From contig JASFXZ010000040.1 in assembly GCA_032209605.1 (NCBI GenBank), positions 3,534,001-3,598,000 on the forward strand: a stretch of 64,000 nt of DNA. Direction: 5' to 3'. This document shows positions 1 through 11,645 of the stretch, in pieces (positions within the stretch are counted from its first letter, which is position 1; the number at the start of each line of letters is the position of its first letter). This DNA comes from Mactromeris polynyma. Taxonomy: Eukaryota > Mollusca > Bivalvia > Venerida > Mactridae. Both the position numbers and the translations under genes were made by a program. The notes beneath the pieces were generated by a model, which saw only the letters and a list, made by a program, of their open reading frames with translations, was not told the origin of the DNA and made no database searches.

Positions 1-1552
1 GGGTGACACTATGAGGATGCGTTTAAGGTGTTTTCAACGCTCAATTATCATGTAATACTATAAGTCAGACACAATTTTCGTTTCCTACCTCACAGATGAA
101 TATTTGACACAATAATCTGTATTGGCCTAAGCAATAATCTATTGGAAATCGTGAGCTTTCATGTTAGGCGATGCATAAAATAGTAAGCTAAAATGGGCGT
201 ATCGCGTCAAATATATTATATACAGTGTATGAATAGTCTTTGTACATATATAAACACCAAGAAAGTCGTGTTTATTGCCTATTATTTTATACAGGTTCCA
301 GGAAAGCGCTATTTCTATAGAGTAACCTATATGCATACATATGTTCTATCAATGTCTCAAATACGTGATACAGACCTGTGTTAGCGCATTGGTCTCCGTA
401 ACTTTCACGATACAGGAATAATAAACTGGACTGAATACTATATGAAGTCGGTGTCAGCATCGCCTTTGAACTACAGAACATGTGTTTTAGCTATGAAAGG
501 TGTTATCAGTATTTATTACTTTTTTCTTATTTATGGAATGCGAAATTGCACGAGAATCACGAAATTCATACGTTTATTGAAATATGTAATGATTAGATTA
601 CGATTTGTCATATAAAGTGTAGTTAGCGAATAAGACAGACAAACAGAATAGTCGTGTTCTCACAAAGTTTCTGAACGGTTCCTTAACGAACATCAAGAAT
701 GATCCTATTCACCTCGACCTGCATAAATGACTGATGTTTGGCGGAGTTAGAGTATTTAGAAGCAGTAAGTATTTAATTAAAAGGACACGTTGTAGGCTTC
801 TGTAAGACAGGCGAAAAGCAACGCTGAATAGTTTTTATGATTTCATCCATGGACAAACAGCTTAGGGAACCAGTATTACTACAAACACTTCGATACATTT
901 ACTTGAAACACACCAGTATCCGTAACGAAACCTTTATACACATATTAGGTCGTTAAGCTTCTATAAAAGCCTAGGGCCTAAACACAATATTGTTTGTTCT
1001 TTCTTCCTCCTACCTGCCCGCAAACATTGCCCCTTTCTCAAATATTTTACCACAAATATGAAACCAATATTTTAGCACACTTATCGCTTCAGTAAATCAA
1101 GCCGATAGGTTAGACCTGACAGACATATTGTTGTTGTAAAGATGTTTTTGGTTGAAACAAATAATGTTAGAGAGAAGTAACGTAAACATAGAAGTGGCAC
1201 AGACCGCTTTCAAATTAGTGAATCAATTATAACTTCTAACGCCGTTGTATAAAATACATTTGTAGAACCAACCTACACAACCTTTCTTTGGTCCCAGGAG
1301 ATCAATAATGATTTATTAAAATTAATATCATAAATGAATACTCTTAACACCGCATTATCCGATATTATTATGTGGGGAGATAACAGCATTGCACTAGAGT
1401 TTTCAGAGCGTAAACACAATTTGTATAGAATGTGTCGTACTTATTAGTTGAGTGGAAGAAATGGTAGAAAGTTTAATGTATTTGTTAGAACAATTACATC
1501 ATAAATAGAAAATATTTAAGATAAATTGATTCGGTCGTCACCTGCTGATACA
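1..1552. other. 5' flank of gene 1, duplicated upstream of gene 3
   Basis: No coding sequence is visible. The stretch is nearly identical to 19299-20829, apart from small indels, so the duplicated block includes the presumed promoter as well as exon 1. No clear TATA box could be fixed. The block may extend left of the window. Confidence 0.7.
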
Positions 1553-4422
1553 ATGAGTCGAGATTTCGGACATGTTGGTGTATTTGCGGACCGAATATGG
1601 TATTTTATTTTAATTCTCGTTGGCACAACTGGGATTCTACGCGTAGCTGCATTTGTTGCGAAATTTGTGCAGTTAGGAAATGTGGACATGAAATTTGATG
1701 AAAGCATCGCATTTTTTTCTGCAATACCGCTTATTTCCTGTTGTGTCAGGTGTGTGACGGTAGACGCGTGTGTTTATCTTGTTTACCATGGCGACCAGAA
1801 ATTGTGTCGAATTCATGAAATGAACAAGACAGCAACACAAGCACAAAATGGCTGGAAAATTTATTACAAGGTCCTTGATGAACAAGGTTAGTAAAACTGG
1901 AATGAATCAAAATGCTTAACAACTGCTTACTATGCGTCCAATATAGATCACCCTGGACGTTGGTAGACTAAAGTTATTATTTACCAGTTTAAAACAAACA
2001 TACTTGCATATTTGACATGGTGCAATACTTTTATAAATTAAATGGGATTTAATTCAGTTCGATTGAGATCTTCGAAAAAGGATACATATCAATATAAACA
2101 TTTAAAAGATAAACGGCGTAGATAGAATAATATCTTCCGGTATGTTAAATGAAATAATGTTTTTTGCAACATGTTGAAAAATAAATCCTTACAAAAAATT
2201 AACTCGGATCTATATATTATCATCATGGACCTGTATTTGTTTCCGAGCATTCTGGTTTAATGCATCATAATTTGGCGATGTGAACACAAGTATTTTTTAT
2301 CATTACTGATTTCGTGTATGTATACAAATGGCGTAGGGATTTTATTGAAGGTTTCCGCTCATTTACACATTATATGCACAAATGTACCATATGATTTGTA
2401 TGGCATAGCAGAAACATGCACGGGTATGGGATAAACCTATGTCTTTAATTGTGGTATATAAATGTACAATAAATTCCGGATTTTTTTCTTTTTACGGAAA
2501 TGTTTTGAATTCAATATAAAATACGTAACAAAAGACATATGCGACAATTTGTCTTCTGCCGATAACTAAAAAATCGATAATCGGCTCTATAGAAATAAGA
2601 AGGGATTTTTAACAAATTAGGGAATAACTTTCTTATTTATTAACATATTTCAAGTATGCATTCAGATTTGGAACGAACAAAGTCTTAGGATTTCAAATAT
2701 ATAACAATAAATAATTGGAGACACAATTTAGGTGGGGGAATTCATACAAACATAGAGTGACGCTATATTCCTATTGAATTACATACAAAGTCGGTAATTT
2801 CACTGAAAAATCCATCAAATGTTGTTGTTTAATTAGCTATAACTTTTTCCCTTTAAAACTTTTTTGAGGTTCGCATTCACTTTCATATAAAATATACATT
2901 TTTTGAAACAATGATGTTTTTAAATGTGAAATTGAAAAGAAATTAGGCTGGGGAATTAATACTTCTGTCAAACCACCTGTAATTATTTTATATGTTCGGT
3001 TTAGTCCGTTAAACAGTAGCGGAAACTAACGATCGGGTTTGCGGTCCGTTTATGTTTTTATAGCACGGAAATAAAACTCCCCTCAGTGCGGATTATAGAA
3101 ATCTTGACAATGAATGATTAAAGTTATAAAGCCTTTCGAACAGGTTCAGGGTAATAATAGAAATACTGTTGAATTATATTTTAAATTGTTATTATCCTGA
3201 ATTACGATACACACATTCAAATTATGTACACCGTCAAAATGAGCAGTAAGGCAGTAAATACAGTTATGGGTATTAAATATGTGATAACGTTGCAGTGCAT
3301 ATGGACACATTGCTATATTTTTCAATATGTTGTGTATGAATGAATTTATGTGTCAGTAAACGGTAATTGCAGAACATTGGCTGTTTTTAATTGGGTTTGT
3401 TGTGTTGTACATATTGTTACAAGATATTATTGAACTTCTGTATTTGTTTTCAATCATATGTTTACATCATTCCAATGACAATTTCTCGTTCAGGTAAAAC
3501 TAACTTGGATCTGATGATAGGCGCGAATGCTTCTCAATCGTCGACGTACGTAGATTACGTAGGCAGTTATGTTGCTGATTTAGCACTCGACGGTGATTTT
3601 TCATCGGCGTTCAGTTCAGGGTCATGTTGCTCCACGAACGATGGAAACTCCTACTGGATAATGCAGTTTGGAATGCCTGGTGTTGTTGATAAAGTTGACA
3701 TTCACCTTCGCTCAGATTTTGGTGAGACGTTCAAATTCGGACACATTCTTGTTACTGGGGTATCATTATCTTTATCAGAAATTACATAGTATTGTTGGTT
3801 TTACCCCTGGTGCTTCGAAAACATTTTTGCTACTCGTTTGTGATCAAATTCCACATTAAATGAACTGTACGTTTAGTTGGTGACCCGTTATTTCATATAT
3901 ATTGCACTTGACATTGAAACATTGTATTAATGACACGATGCGAAGTTTCAAACTCATCTTCGGTTTAAACCCCAGAGGCGTTTTTGTCACCGTTCCAGGG
4001 CAGTTGTTTTATTTAACGTGTCAAATTTCATACATATTTATCTTGAGCAAACGTACAAAGAAAACTCCTTTGATTCTATGACATAATTCAATGAGACTGA
4101 TTCGAAATAAATCTCATTTCTTTTATTTAATTAGGTAAAAATCTTAACCAACACGTATTTTTACATGTAATTGGAACCTTCATTATTTTCTTTCATAGTG
4201 CAAAGAAATTCAAATCGAACGGTGCTGGTAGCTCAAAGTTACGACGATGCCGTAAATAATGTTGGTATGGAATGCGGCCAATACTTCGGACCATTGATTG
4301 TGACACCGCCGTTTTTGCTGACCATTCATTGCAGCAGTCCCCTGTATGGCAGCTTTCTAAGAATCACCTATGTGTCTTGGGATTTGATGGAAATATGTGA
4401 AGTGGTTGCATATACACCGTGA
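1553..4422 (+). CDS. PAN/apple + F-lectin-like secreted or anchored protein, gene 1 (3 exons, 261 aa)
   Basis: Exons are 1553-1886, 3494-3721 and 4199-4422, with donors AAG|GTTAGT and TTG|GTGAGA, acceptors GTTCAG| and TCATAG|, and phases 1 and 1, giving 261 aa. Residues 15-29 form a hydrophobic signal or anchor segment. Residues 34-108 resemble a PAN/apple domain, with Cys63, 64, 67, 73 and 85 and a C-x5-C-x11-C run. Residues 113-258 match the fucolectin/F5-8C fold: N-L-D start, ASQSSTY, ALDGD, SGSCC, YWIMQFG, a spliced R-S-D-F-V-Q-R loop, and the end ICEVVAYTP. The first in-frame ATG (1553) is chosen; an upstream TTG is ignored. F-lectins bind sugars, often fucose, outside the cell in innate recognition; that role is inference here. 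The exon 2/3 splice is supported by phase and by the fold alignment. Confidence 0.8.
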
Positions 4423-4433
4423 TTTTTATTATC

Positions 4434-4439
4434 AATAAA
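4434..4439 (+). promoter_or_regulatory. Polyadenylation signal AATAAA of gene 1
   Basis: A canonical AATAAA lies 12 bases after the TGA stop of gene 1. At the same place genes 2 and 3 read AATTAA, a weak variant, so only gene 1 keeps the consensus signal. Confidence 0.55.
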
Positions 4440-5351
4440 GTCTCATCATTTCATTTGATTGAGACATGTAACGTATATGACCAGGAGGACGACACATTAT
4501 TACTATTGTATGGAAGACAAATTTCTCATAATGTGTTGAAAATATGACACATAATGTCTTTGTTTTCTTTCAAATAATACAAAACGGTTAATTTCGTTTC
4601 CCATAAATCTTTCAACAAAATAAATCTGCAATTTCATGAAATACGTTGTAATGTTCGATATATTTTACTTGATCAGTTATATCCACCAGTTGTTTTACCA
4701 TCGTTGAAATATATCAGCTTTCTAATATTTTAGAAATATATGTTAGTTTGATTTGATATCATATTTTATTTTGTTCAGTAGTTGTATTCGATGATATAAA
4801 ACTTGCAAGAGGGTAGTTGTTTATTTCCGTTATTGTTTAATAGCATGTTGTACAACAAACATTGTTTTCAATATAATATAGATATGCTTTATTTTCAAAA
4901 TCCAATAAGCCTTGCAGCCCATGAGGACAACATATTTACAAATATATAAAATCATATGTAAACATATGCGGAGAAGATTATGTTATTAATTATAACAATA
5001 TAACATAAATATAATTATAATTGAATCAATCATATTATGTATATATAGATGTACGATGAAAAACACGTCCTTAGCACAATTTCATAATGAGTATTCATTC
5101 AATACATCACGTATTATGAAGAGTTCAATAAACCGAAAGATTAAAAACCAACACAAAAACAAAACCGCACAGTTTCCTGTCGAAACGAAATACAGGAGAC
5201 TGTTTGTAAGTATATATCATTGATTGGTACCACATTGTATTTCCGTTTTATCGAAAAGAAAATATAGAACGATAATATTGGCGGTATTTAAGTTTTACAT
5301 GTTATAAGTTTATTTTTAAATATAATTGAAAACATATACATCTATACGAAA

Positions 5352-6780
5352 GCTGCTTATTTTAAAATCATGCTTTCAAGTAGTAGCCTTTGTATGCGTA
5401 ACCTCCGTAAAATCATCTCATTTTCACTAGTAACTAATTCAATAAATTTCTGCATGCATGTTCTCTTCCAGAAATATGGTTTAATATATTGTTTTCTAAG
5501 TTCATCTAACAATGATCATTCAATGACAAAATGATACTCATCATCTAACTTATTACATAAAATACACTTTCGCTCTTTGAATGGGATTCTACTTGGCTTA
5601 TGCCATCTACCAGTTTCTACAAGTAGGCGATGGGAAGACATTCGTAATTCACTTAATGCGACTTTATGTATGTTTTTGATTGGTAATGACACTAAGATAT
5701 GTTTTTAATTTAAGGTCAATACACAATTCCCGATAAAATAATGCTCTATGTGAATTATTTATGTTTGATTCAGAACTTGCATAAAATTGTCCCTAAGTCT
5801 TTGTTTAACTAAATTAATAAATCTGATTTTATTTCCGACACCTTGAAAATACCATACTTCGTAGAATCCTAAGGACGACAATAAATTCCGCAACATACTT
5901 ACCCAATTTGTAATGGTAGGCATGAGTGTTCAGTATCACTTTTTTATATTTTGTAAACGATTTTCACGTATTTGTTGTCAGCAGATTCTAAGATTTTCAA
6001 CCAATAAACAATTATTTTTAGGTATCGACCGGTAATTAAAGAATGTCTGCCCAATTCATTGTATACAAAATCGTTCTGTGTTACTCGTTTCACCCCAAGA
6101 ATATGTTTACAAAATTGTGTTTGTACCCTTTCAATATTACAAGCCGTATGAAAACCCCAGACTTCACATCCATAATTAAGTATTGGCAAAACTATTTTGT
6201 CAAACAATTCTAATCTATGTTTTATTCCAATATTTGTGAAATTGTATAAATATCTGTTTATTTTGAAAATTGCTTTTCTCGATTGCCCCGCTAAAGTTAT
6301 TTGTGTTTGATTAAAAGATCCACCAGCAGTAAATACAATACCTAAGTAAGAGAATGTATTAACAACTTCGATATTATTACCATTATATGTAAAAGCATTA
6401 ATTCTAGATAAACTACCTGATTTTCTAAAAATCATCACTTTTGATTTTTCTACATTTACCATCAGTTTCCACTTATTACAATATTCTAATAAAATATCGA
6501 AAAACATTTGTAGACTTTGCTGTGTTTTTGAAAACAAAACAATATCGTCGGCATATAACAGTAAAAATATTTTCAACATATCGGTATCAATACCTTCGTA
6601 TCCTTTTAATAAGATGGTTTCTTCTAGATCGTTAAGGAACAATGAAAATATAATGGGGATAAACAATCCCCTTGTCTTACGCCTAGCATGCAATCAAAAT
6701 GATCACTTAGTTCATTATTGATTTTAACTCTTGATTTTAGTAGTACATGCATAACAATTGTGTAGATAATAATCATATAC
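5352..6780 (-). mobile_element. LINE fragment, 3' half (reverse transcriptase and C-terminal knuckle), copy in E1
   Basis: Read on the - strand, the fragment encodes the RT palm and thumb of a non-LTR retrotransposon: FSLFLNDLEE, the catalytic LLLYADDIVLFS (around 6550), SYLGIVFTAGGSF, and LPILNYGCEVWG. These are followed, past stops, by SSHRLLVETGRWHK and a C-x2-C-x7-H knuckle. It is broken: near 6650 one A is missing compared with the second copy, which shifts the frame inside the GDCLSP region; an in-frame TAA follows KIVYKI; a TGA replaces the last Cys of the knuckle. The endonuclease and N-terminal part are absent. It belongs to the jockey/CR1-like group by motif; the exact clade is unresolved. 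Confidence 0.85.
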
Positions 6781-6904
6781 CTGTTATTCGTCTTGTCTCA
6801 ATACCTGTATTTGTGAATATACACTGCAATGTCAGGTTAATGAAGAATATTCATGTTATTATATGATATTATGATTCTGATTTGTGTTCCGTTTGTTTTG
6901 CATT

Positions 6905-7060
6905 AATAAACTAGAAATGTGTCCATAGGACACAGATGTCCCCACTTTCCGCCTTTGTCACAAAAGCAAGGGCATCAGAATTACCAGGTGCCCAACTTCA
7001 CATACTAATAAACATTCCAGGAAAGTTTGATGGCCGTAAATGCAATTCAGTTTCAGTTAT
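6905..7060. repeat. Left end of a repeat-rich element (GTCC..GGAC hairpin, diverged repeat unit)
   Basis: The stretch starts with TGTGTCCATAGGACACA, a short hairpin, followed by ATGTCCCCACTTT. The reverse complement of that string, AAAGTGGGGACAT, occurs near 9500 at the end of the tandem-repeat block. It also holds one diverged copy of the repeat unit that is tandem at 8,990-9,520. The same arrangement is at 31,438-31,590. Confidence 0.4.
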
Positions 7061-7511
7061 TTGTAATGCAAGTTAAAACACGTTATACCTACATATGATA
7101 TTTTTATCACTATACTTTAATTTGAACTGAATATCTTAAATAAAAAACTATTTTCCAAGCAAATACAATATACATTGTGTTAATATTATAATTGTGTCAC
7201 ACGGTATATTGAAATTAATTGTGTATTGTTATTATGTAATAAAGGATGTCTATATCTATTAGAGACATCCTAGCTGTAAATATAATTATAAATTGTTATT
7301 AAAGAAAAGGTTCATAGTAGTATCGAAAGAGTGCGATTGCAATATTAAAAAGAAAAGAGGAAGAATAATGGAGGAGACTGCTATTGAGGTTGATGTCTGT
7401 GCTAGGCGATTGGCTGAATATTGTGGGTATTTTAAATCATTATTCAAATTTACAAATACATCGTTTTTAACAATTGACAAAGATTAATAACCTCCTTTGT
7501 GCACACAGATA

Positions 7512-7794
7512 AATATTCTAAAAGAGAGGCACTTTCCTTGTTGGCAATTATTTCAAAATTACTTATTGTTGTAGTTCTGTCGTGCACGAGAAATGTTTTG
7601 AATCTAGTGCCAAGAAATATTCTCAATGTTCAATTTGCGAAGATTCACCTTTCATACATAAGCTCGGCGCGTACACTTTAGAAAATTTAAGGAAAAGAGA
7701 AGAAATAATAAGAAAAAATACAACATTTAGATATGTAAATTATGGAGAATTGGATTTAAGATATCATATCATCCATTACGATGATGTAAAGTGA
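7512..7794 (+). other. Short Cys/His-rich ORF, unknown (RING-like second half?)
   Basis: The frame is open from just after an in-frame TAA at about 7525 to a TGA at 7794. It contains a C-C-x4-H-x2-C-x11-C-x2-C spacing, then a basic, Glu/Arg-rich tail ending YDDVK. The Cys/His spacing resembles the second half of a RING finger, but no first half is visible. The preceding ORF with MEETAIEVDV (7370-7487) is in another frame. An identical arrangement exists at 32,032-32,314. It may be part of a decayed mobile element or a stray exon; I cannot name it. Confidence 0.25.
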
Positions 7795-7920
7795 ATTAAA
7801 TACAACGATATTCAGCGAATAATTTTTTTATTAGATGTGTTTTAGACAGGTTTTATTGAAAAAACTATTTTTTTAAAGTGGTTATAATATTCTATTAATA
7901 GTCATATGTAAAGAGTCATT

Positions 7921-8145
7921 GATTCATGTTTTTATCATGTTTTTATCATGTTTTTATCATGTTGTTATCATGTTGTTATCATGTTTTATCATGTTTTATA
8001 ATGTTGTTATCATGTTGTTATCATGTTTTTATCATGTTGTTATAATGTTTTTATCATGTTTTTATCATGTTGTCATCATGTTGTTATCATGTTTTATCAT
8101 GTTTTATCATGTTTTATCACGTTCTTATCAAGTTTTATCATCTTG
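7921..8145 (+). repeat. Minisatellite, 10-11 bp unit ATGTT(T/G)TTATC
   Basis: About twenty uninterrupted units of ATGTTTTTATC, ATGTTGTTATC (11 bp) and ATGTTTTATC (10 bp) run head to tail. The apparent hydrophobic ORF over it is an artefact of the repeat. A second array of slightly different length is at 32,442-32,665. Confidence 0.95.
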
Positions 8146-8352
8146 ATATTTATCTAGTGTAGTAAATTGTGTGAATAAAAATAAAAAGGGTTTGCATACT
8201 TTCAAATTAATAAACATTAAAAAGGGGGACTTTTTCTTAACATGAGTGGGGGGAGATGTAGCCAGGTTATTAACGTCCGAGAGAGTTTTCTAAAGTTGTT
8301 AGGGTAATAATCAATACAGATGTAGGTATGAGTGGGTTATGTTGACTTGAGG

Positions 8353-8498
8353 TATATTTCCAAGCAAATACCTAATCTTTGCTCTAATTTATGATCTCTG
8401 ACATATTTGGTAATCAGTTTGGAAATATATTTCCAAGCAAATACCTAATCTTTGCTCTGATTTATGATCTCTGACATATTTGGTAATCAGTTTGGAAA
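8353..8498 (+). repeat. 73-bp direct doublet
   Basis: Two adjacent copies (8353-8425 and 8426-8498) start TATATTTCCAAGC and differ at about one base. The doublet is also present in the second spacer at 32,884-33,029, so it formed before the spacer was duplicated. Confidence 0.9.
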
Positions 8499-8959
8499 CA
8501 AGTTAGGATAGCGTATCACGTGATTTGATAAATAAGGTTATGGCTTTAGGATTGGTAGAATGGCCGAAATTACAGTAAGTAAGATATGAATAAGAATCGC
8601 GCTCGGGGTAGGAGAGATCAGTCGGTCTTGGGAGCTCTGAGAAACCAGTCATGTTAACATCAATAAGTTATGGAAAAACAGTAAGATGGAAGTTAGGAAA
8701 TTATTAATAAGTGTGGACTTTTACTTACCGTAGTTATCAATAGTATTAACACCGTGGTACATTGTAATTGGATTATACATATGTATGCAATAAAAGTGTG
8801 TAAACCGATTAGACTTAGTTATTTACTATGAAGTGTGAACAACGCAAGATATACATATTACCTAAACTCGGAATTGCGGTACCTTAATTCCCTACCGGTT
8901 GTCCTTACGGCACAACCACAACAGAGAACAATATATACGAGTATATGAGCAGGTGATAG

Positions 8960-9530
8960 TTATACTAAATGCCTAATTTTAATTATGACAAGGGACATAA
9001 CTCTACTGCTGGACACATCCACACACAAACCCCAGATGCACAACATCACATGCTGGTTAACATTGCTCTTAAGTTCCATATCTCTGGCTTATATACCCAT
9101 CTCAATAGCTGAGACACAAGCGTCCATGCTTTGTATATGTAATTTTAAGTAAGTCAATGACTGTCACTCAATTCTTACTGGAAACAGCATCAAGCTATAC
9201 CCAAAGATCACAACTTCCTATGATGGTTAACATTTCTGTAAAGTTACATGACTCTGGCTCTCATATTTGTTTTAAATATGTGCGACACAAATTGCATGTT
9301 CATTATGACAAACTTTCACAAAATCAAGGGGCATGACTCTACACTTACACACAAAATCCCAGGTGCACAACTTCACCTTCCGGTTATCATTCCTGTAAGG
9401 TTTTGTGAAACTGACTCCTATCCTTTTGGAGATATTTGCGAAACAAGATTTTGTGACGGACGGAAAATGGCAAATCTATATGCCTCCTTTCAAAGTGGGG
9501 ACATAAAAAATACCCAAACAAACTAGTAAT
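8960..9530 (+). repeat. Diverged tandem repeat block (units of roughly 150-200 bp)
   Basis: Three or more degenerate units share the order: ATGACTCTAC or ATAACTCTAC, a short spacer, CCCAGGTGCACAACTTCAC, GGTTA(A/T)CATTCCTGTAA, then GACTCTGGCT. The block ends with TTTCAAAGTGGGGACATAAA. The layout resembles repeat-core non-autonomous elements known from bivalves (for example pearl-type), but family assignment is not proven. Other copies are 24,755-25,325 and 33,490-34,040. Confidence 0.5.
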
Positions 9531-10725
9531 GTATGAATTGATAATGTTTTGTTTTGTCAACTAAATAAAATGATAAGACTAGATTTGGTATCATATTTAG
9601 AATCAAATACTTTTCACTTCATCTCATTATCGTTTGTAATGTAAGAAGACACCATTTAATGTTTTTATTGATTTGACCTCAAATGACCTTGACCCATGCC
9701 CTTGGCTGGTAACCTTGACTTCATTTTAGTCAATGAGCTGCAAACACATTCACGTATACATGTGTGCTTAAACAAACGCAGAAGATGCATTCATTGGCTA
9801 TACTCGTATATGCTAGGCAAACATATAGATAGAGGTGGTACCTCGAAATTCCTTGTGATTGTACCATTATTCAAATTAGGACCCTAAATTAAGTTTTGTT
9901 ATAAACTGCATGGAACACAGATAAAGACAAAACACTTACTTGTAGCCTAACTTTTGAAACACTTATACTACTGAACTTTTAACAAGATAAAAACATATTT
10001 TCAACATGTTTTTCATTTTCAACATGTAATAACCTTGACCTTTGGCAACAGTTCAATAGTAATGTTGACCTTGATTTTCTTTTAGTCTGTGAGCAGCAAA
10101 TACATTTACATATACATGTATACAGAAACTGTGCTTACTCATTGCATGCAAACAAACGCAACATATGTATTTATAAGCTATACGCGCGTATTCTGCGGAA
10201 AATTGCAGATTGATGTGGTGTCACATAATTCCTTCTAATTATACGATTATTCAACTTTTGACCAGGAAATAAGTTTTGTAGTCAATGATATTGATAGTAG
10301 GTAGTGCAAAATACTTTTTGCTTGTCTACGGTCAAAACTGTGAAGACGAATTAAAACGACATTGGGTGAAAACGCGTTTTTATATTTTGTTTACATTTTG
10401 ACCTTTAAATGCCCTTGACCGTGACTTTAATGAACTGCCTGTCACGGTCACTAAGAGAGCTCTGTATCTGTACATAAATTATCACACACATTAAAATCAA
10501 CACCTGTTTGCACTTAATAGATATAATCGTTACAGTTAGACTAGTCAAGGCTTCATGAAATGGCGGCCATCTTGGTCGCCATCTTGGTTTCCATGGAAAC
10601 TGACATGATGTCAACTGTCCACCCTCACTAAAATTGAACTTCAGGTATCCCTCTACACGAACATACAAAGAAATGCTCTGGACAAAAAATTCACACAAAT
10701 AAGTCCAGGGACTAGACTATATATA
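9531..10725 (-). mobile_element. Element arm A (about 1.2 kb), ending at the gene 2 exon block
   Basis: The arm ends on its right with CCAGGGACTAGACTATATATAG, immediately before the DNA that precedes exon 2. It is nearly identical to 25,331-26,538, diverged from 34,040-35,180, and present in inverted orientation at 22,036-23,240. It contains several TGACCTTGACC motifs and no believable gene; an apparent ORF starting MCEFFVQ recurs in each arm only because the arms are copies. Confidence 0.75.
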
Positions 10726-11645
10726 GAAATAAGAAGGAATGTTTAACAAATTAGGGAATAACTTTCTTATTTATTAACATATTTCAAGTTCGCATTCAGA
10801 TTTGGAAAGAACAAAATCTTAGAATTTCAAATATATAAAAATAAATAATAAGGGACAAAATTTATGTGGGGGAATTCATACAAACATAGAGTGACCCTAT
10901 ATTCCTATTGAATTACATACAAAGTCGGTAATTTCACTGAAAAATCCATCAAATGTTGTTGTTTAATTAGCTATAACTTTTTCCCTTTAAAGCTTTTTTG
11001 AGGTTCGCATTCACTTTCATATAAAATATACATGTTTTGAAACAATGATGTTTTTAAATGTGAAATTGAAAAGAAATTAGGCGGGGAATTAATACTTCTG
11101 TCAAACCACCTGTAATTATTTTATATGTTCGGTTTAGTCCGTTAAACAGTAGCGGAAACTAACGAAGTTAATCGGGTTTGCGGTCCGTTTATGTTTTTAT
11201 AGCACGGCAATAAAACTCCCTTCAGTGCGGATTATAGAAATCTTGACAAAGAATGATTAAAGTTATAAAGCCTTTCGAACAGGTTCAGGGTAATAATAGA
11301 AATACTGTTGAATTATATTTTAAATTGTTATTATCCTGAATTACGATACACATTCTAATTATGTACACCGTCAAAATGAGCAGTAAGGCTCGAGCTCTCG
11401 ACCTTGTAAATACAGTATTGGGTATTAAATATGTGATAACGTTGCAGTGCATATGGACACATTGCTATATTTTTCAATATGTTGTGTATGAATGAATTTA
11501 TGTGTCAGTAAACGGTAATTGCAGAACATTGGCTGTTTTTAATTGGGTTTGTTGTGTTGTACATATTGTTACAAGATATTATTGAACTTCTGTATTTGTT
11601 TTCAATCATATGTTTACATCATTCCAATGACAATTTCTCGTTCAG

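Larger units (their letters stand above)
4440..10725. repeat. Spacer E1, repeated at 28,380-35,180
   Basis: This spacer holds, in order: unique AT-rich DNA; a LINE fragment (- strand); a short Cys/His ORF; a 10-11 bp minisatellite; a 73-bp doublet; a block of diverged tandem repeats; and one arm of a foldback-type element. The same order recurs after gene 3 with only scattered substitutions and indels. The spacer was therefore copied as a block together with the F-lectin exons. Confidence 0.85.

Noticed and set aside
3760..3789. Splice donor GGG|GTATCA at 3760 as the end of F-lectin exon 2
   Set aside because: It would leave phase 0, while exon 3 needs phase 1, and would run into a stop after about ten codons. 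The donor TTG|GTGAGA at 3722 fits both phase and fold.
7921..8145. CRISPR-like array
   Set aside because: There are no spacers; units are contiguous 10-11 bp repeats in a eukaryotic spacer.
7919..8146. Hydrophobic ORF over the minisatellite
   Set aside because: Pure translation of a 10-11 bp repeat.
10405..10698. Recurring ORF starting MCEFFVQ, also at 22,059, 26,225 and 34,830
   Set aside because: It follows the orientation of the element arms, varies in length between copies and has no domain. Its conservation is explained by the arms being copies.
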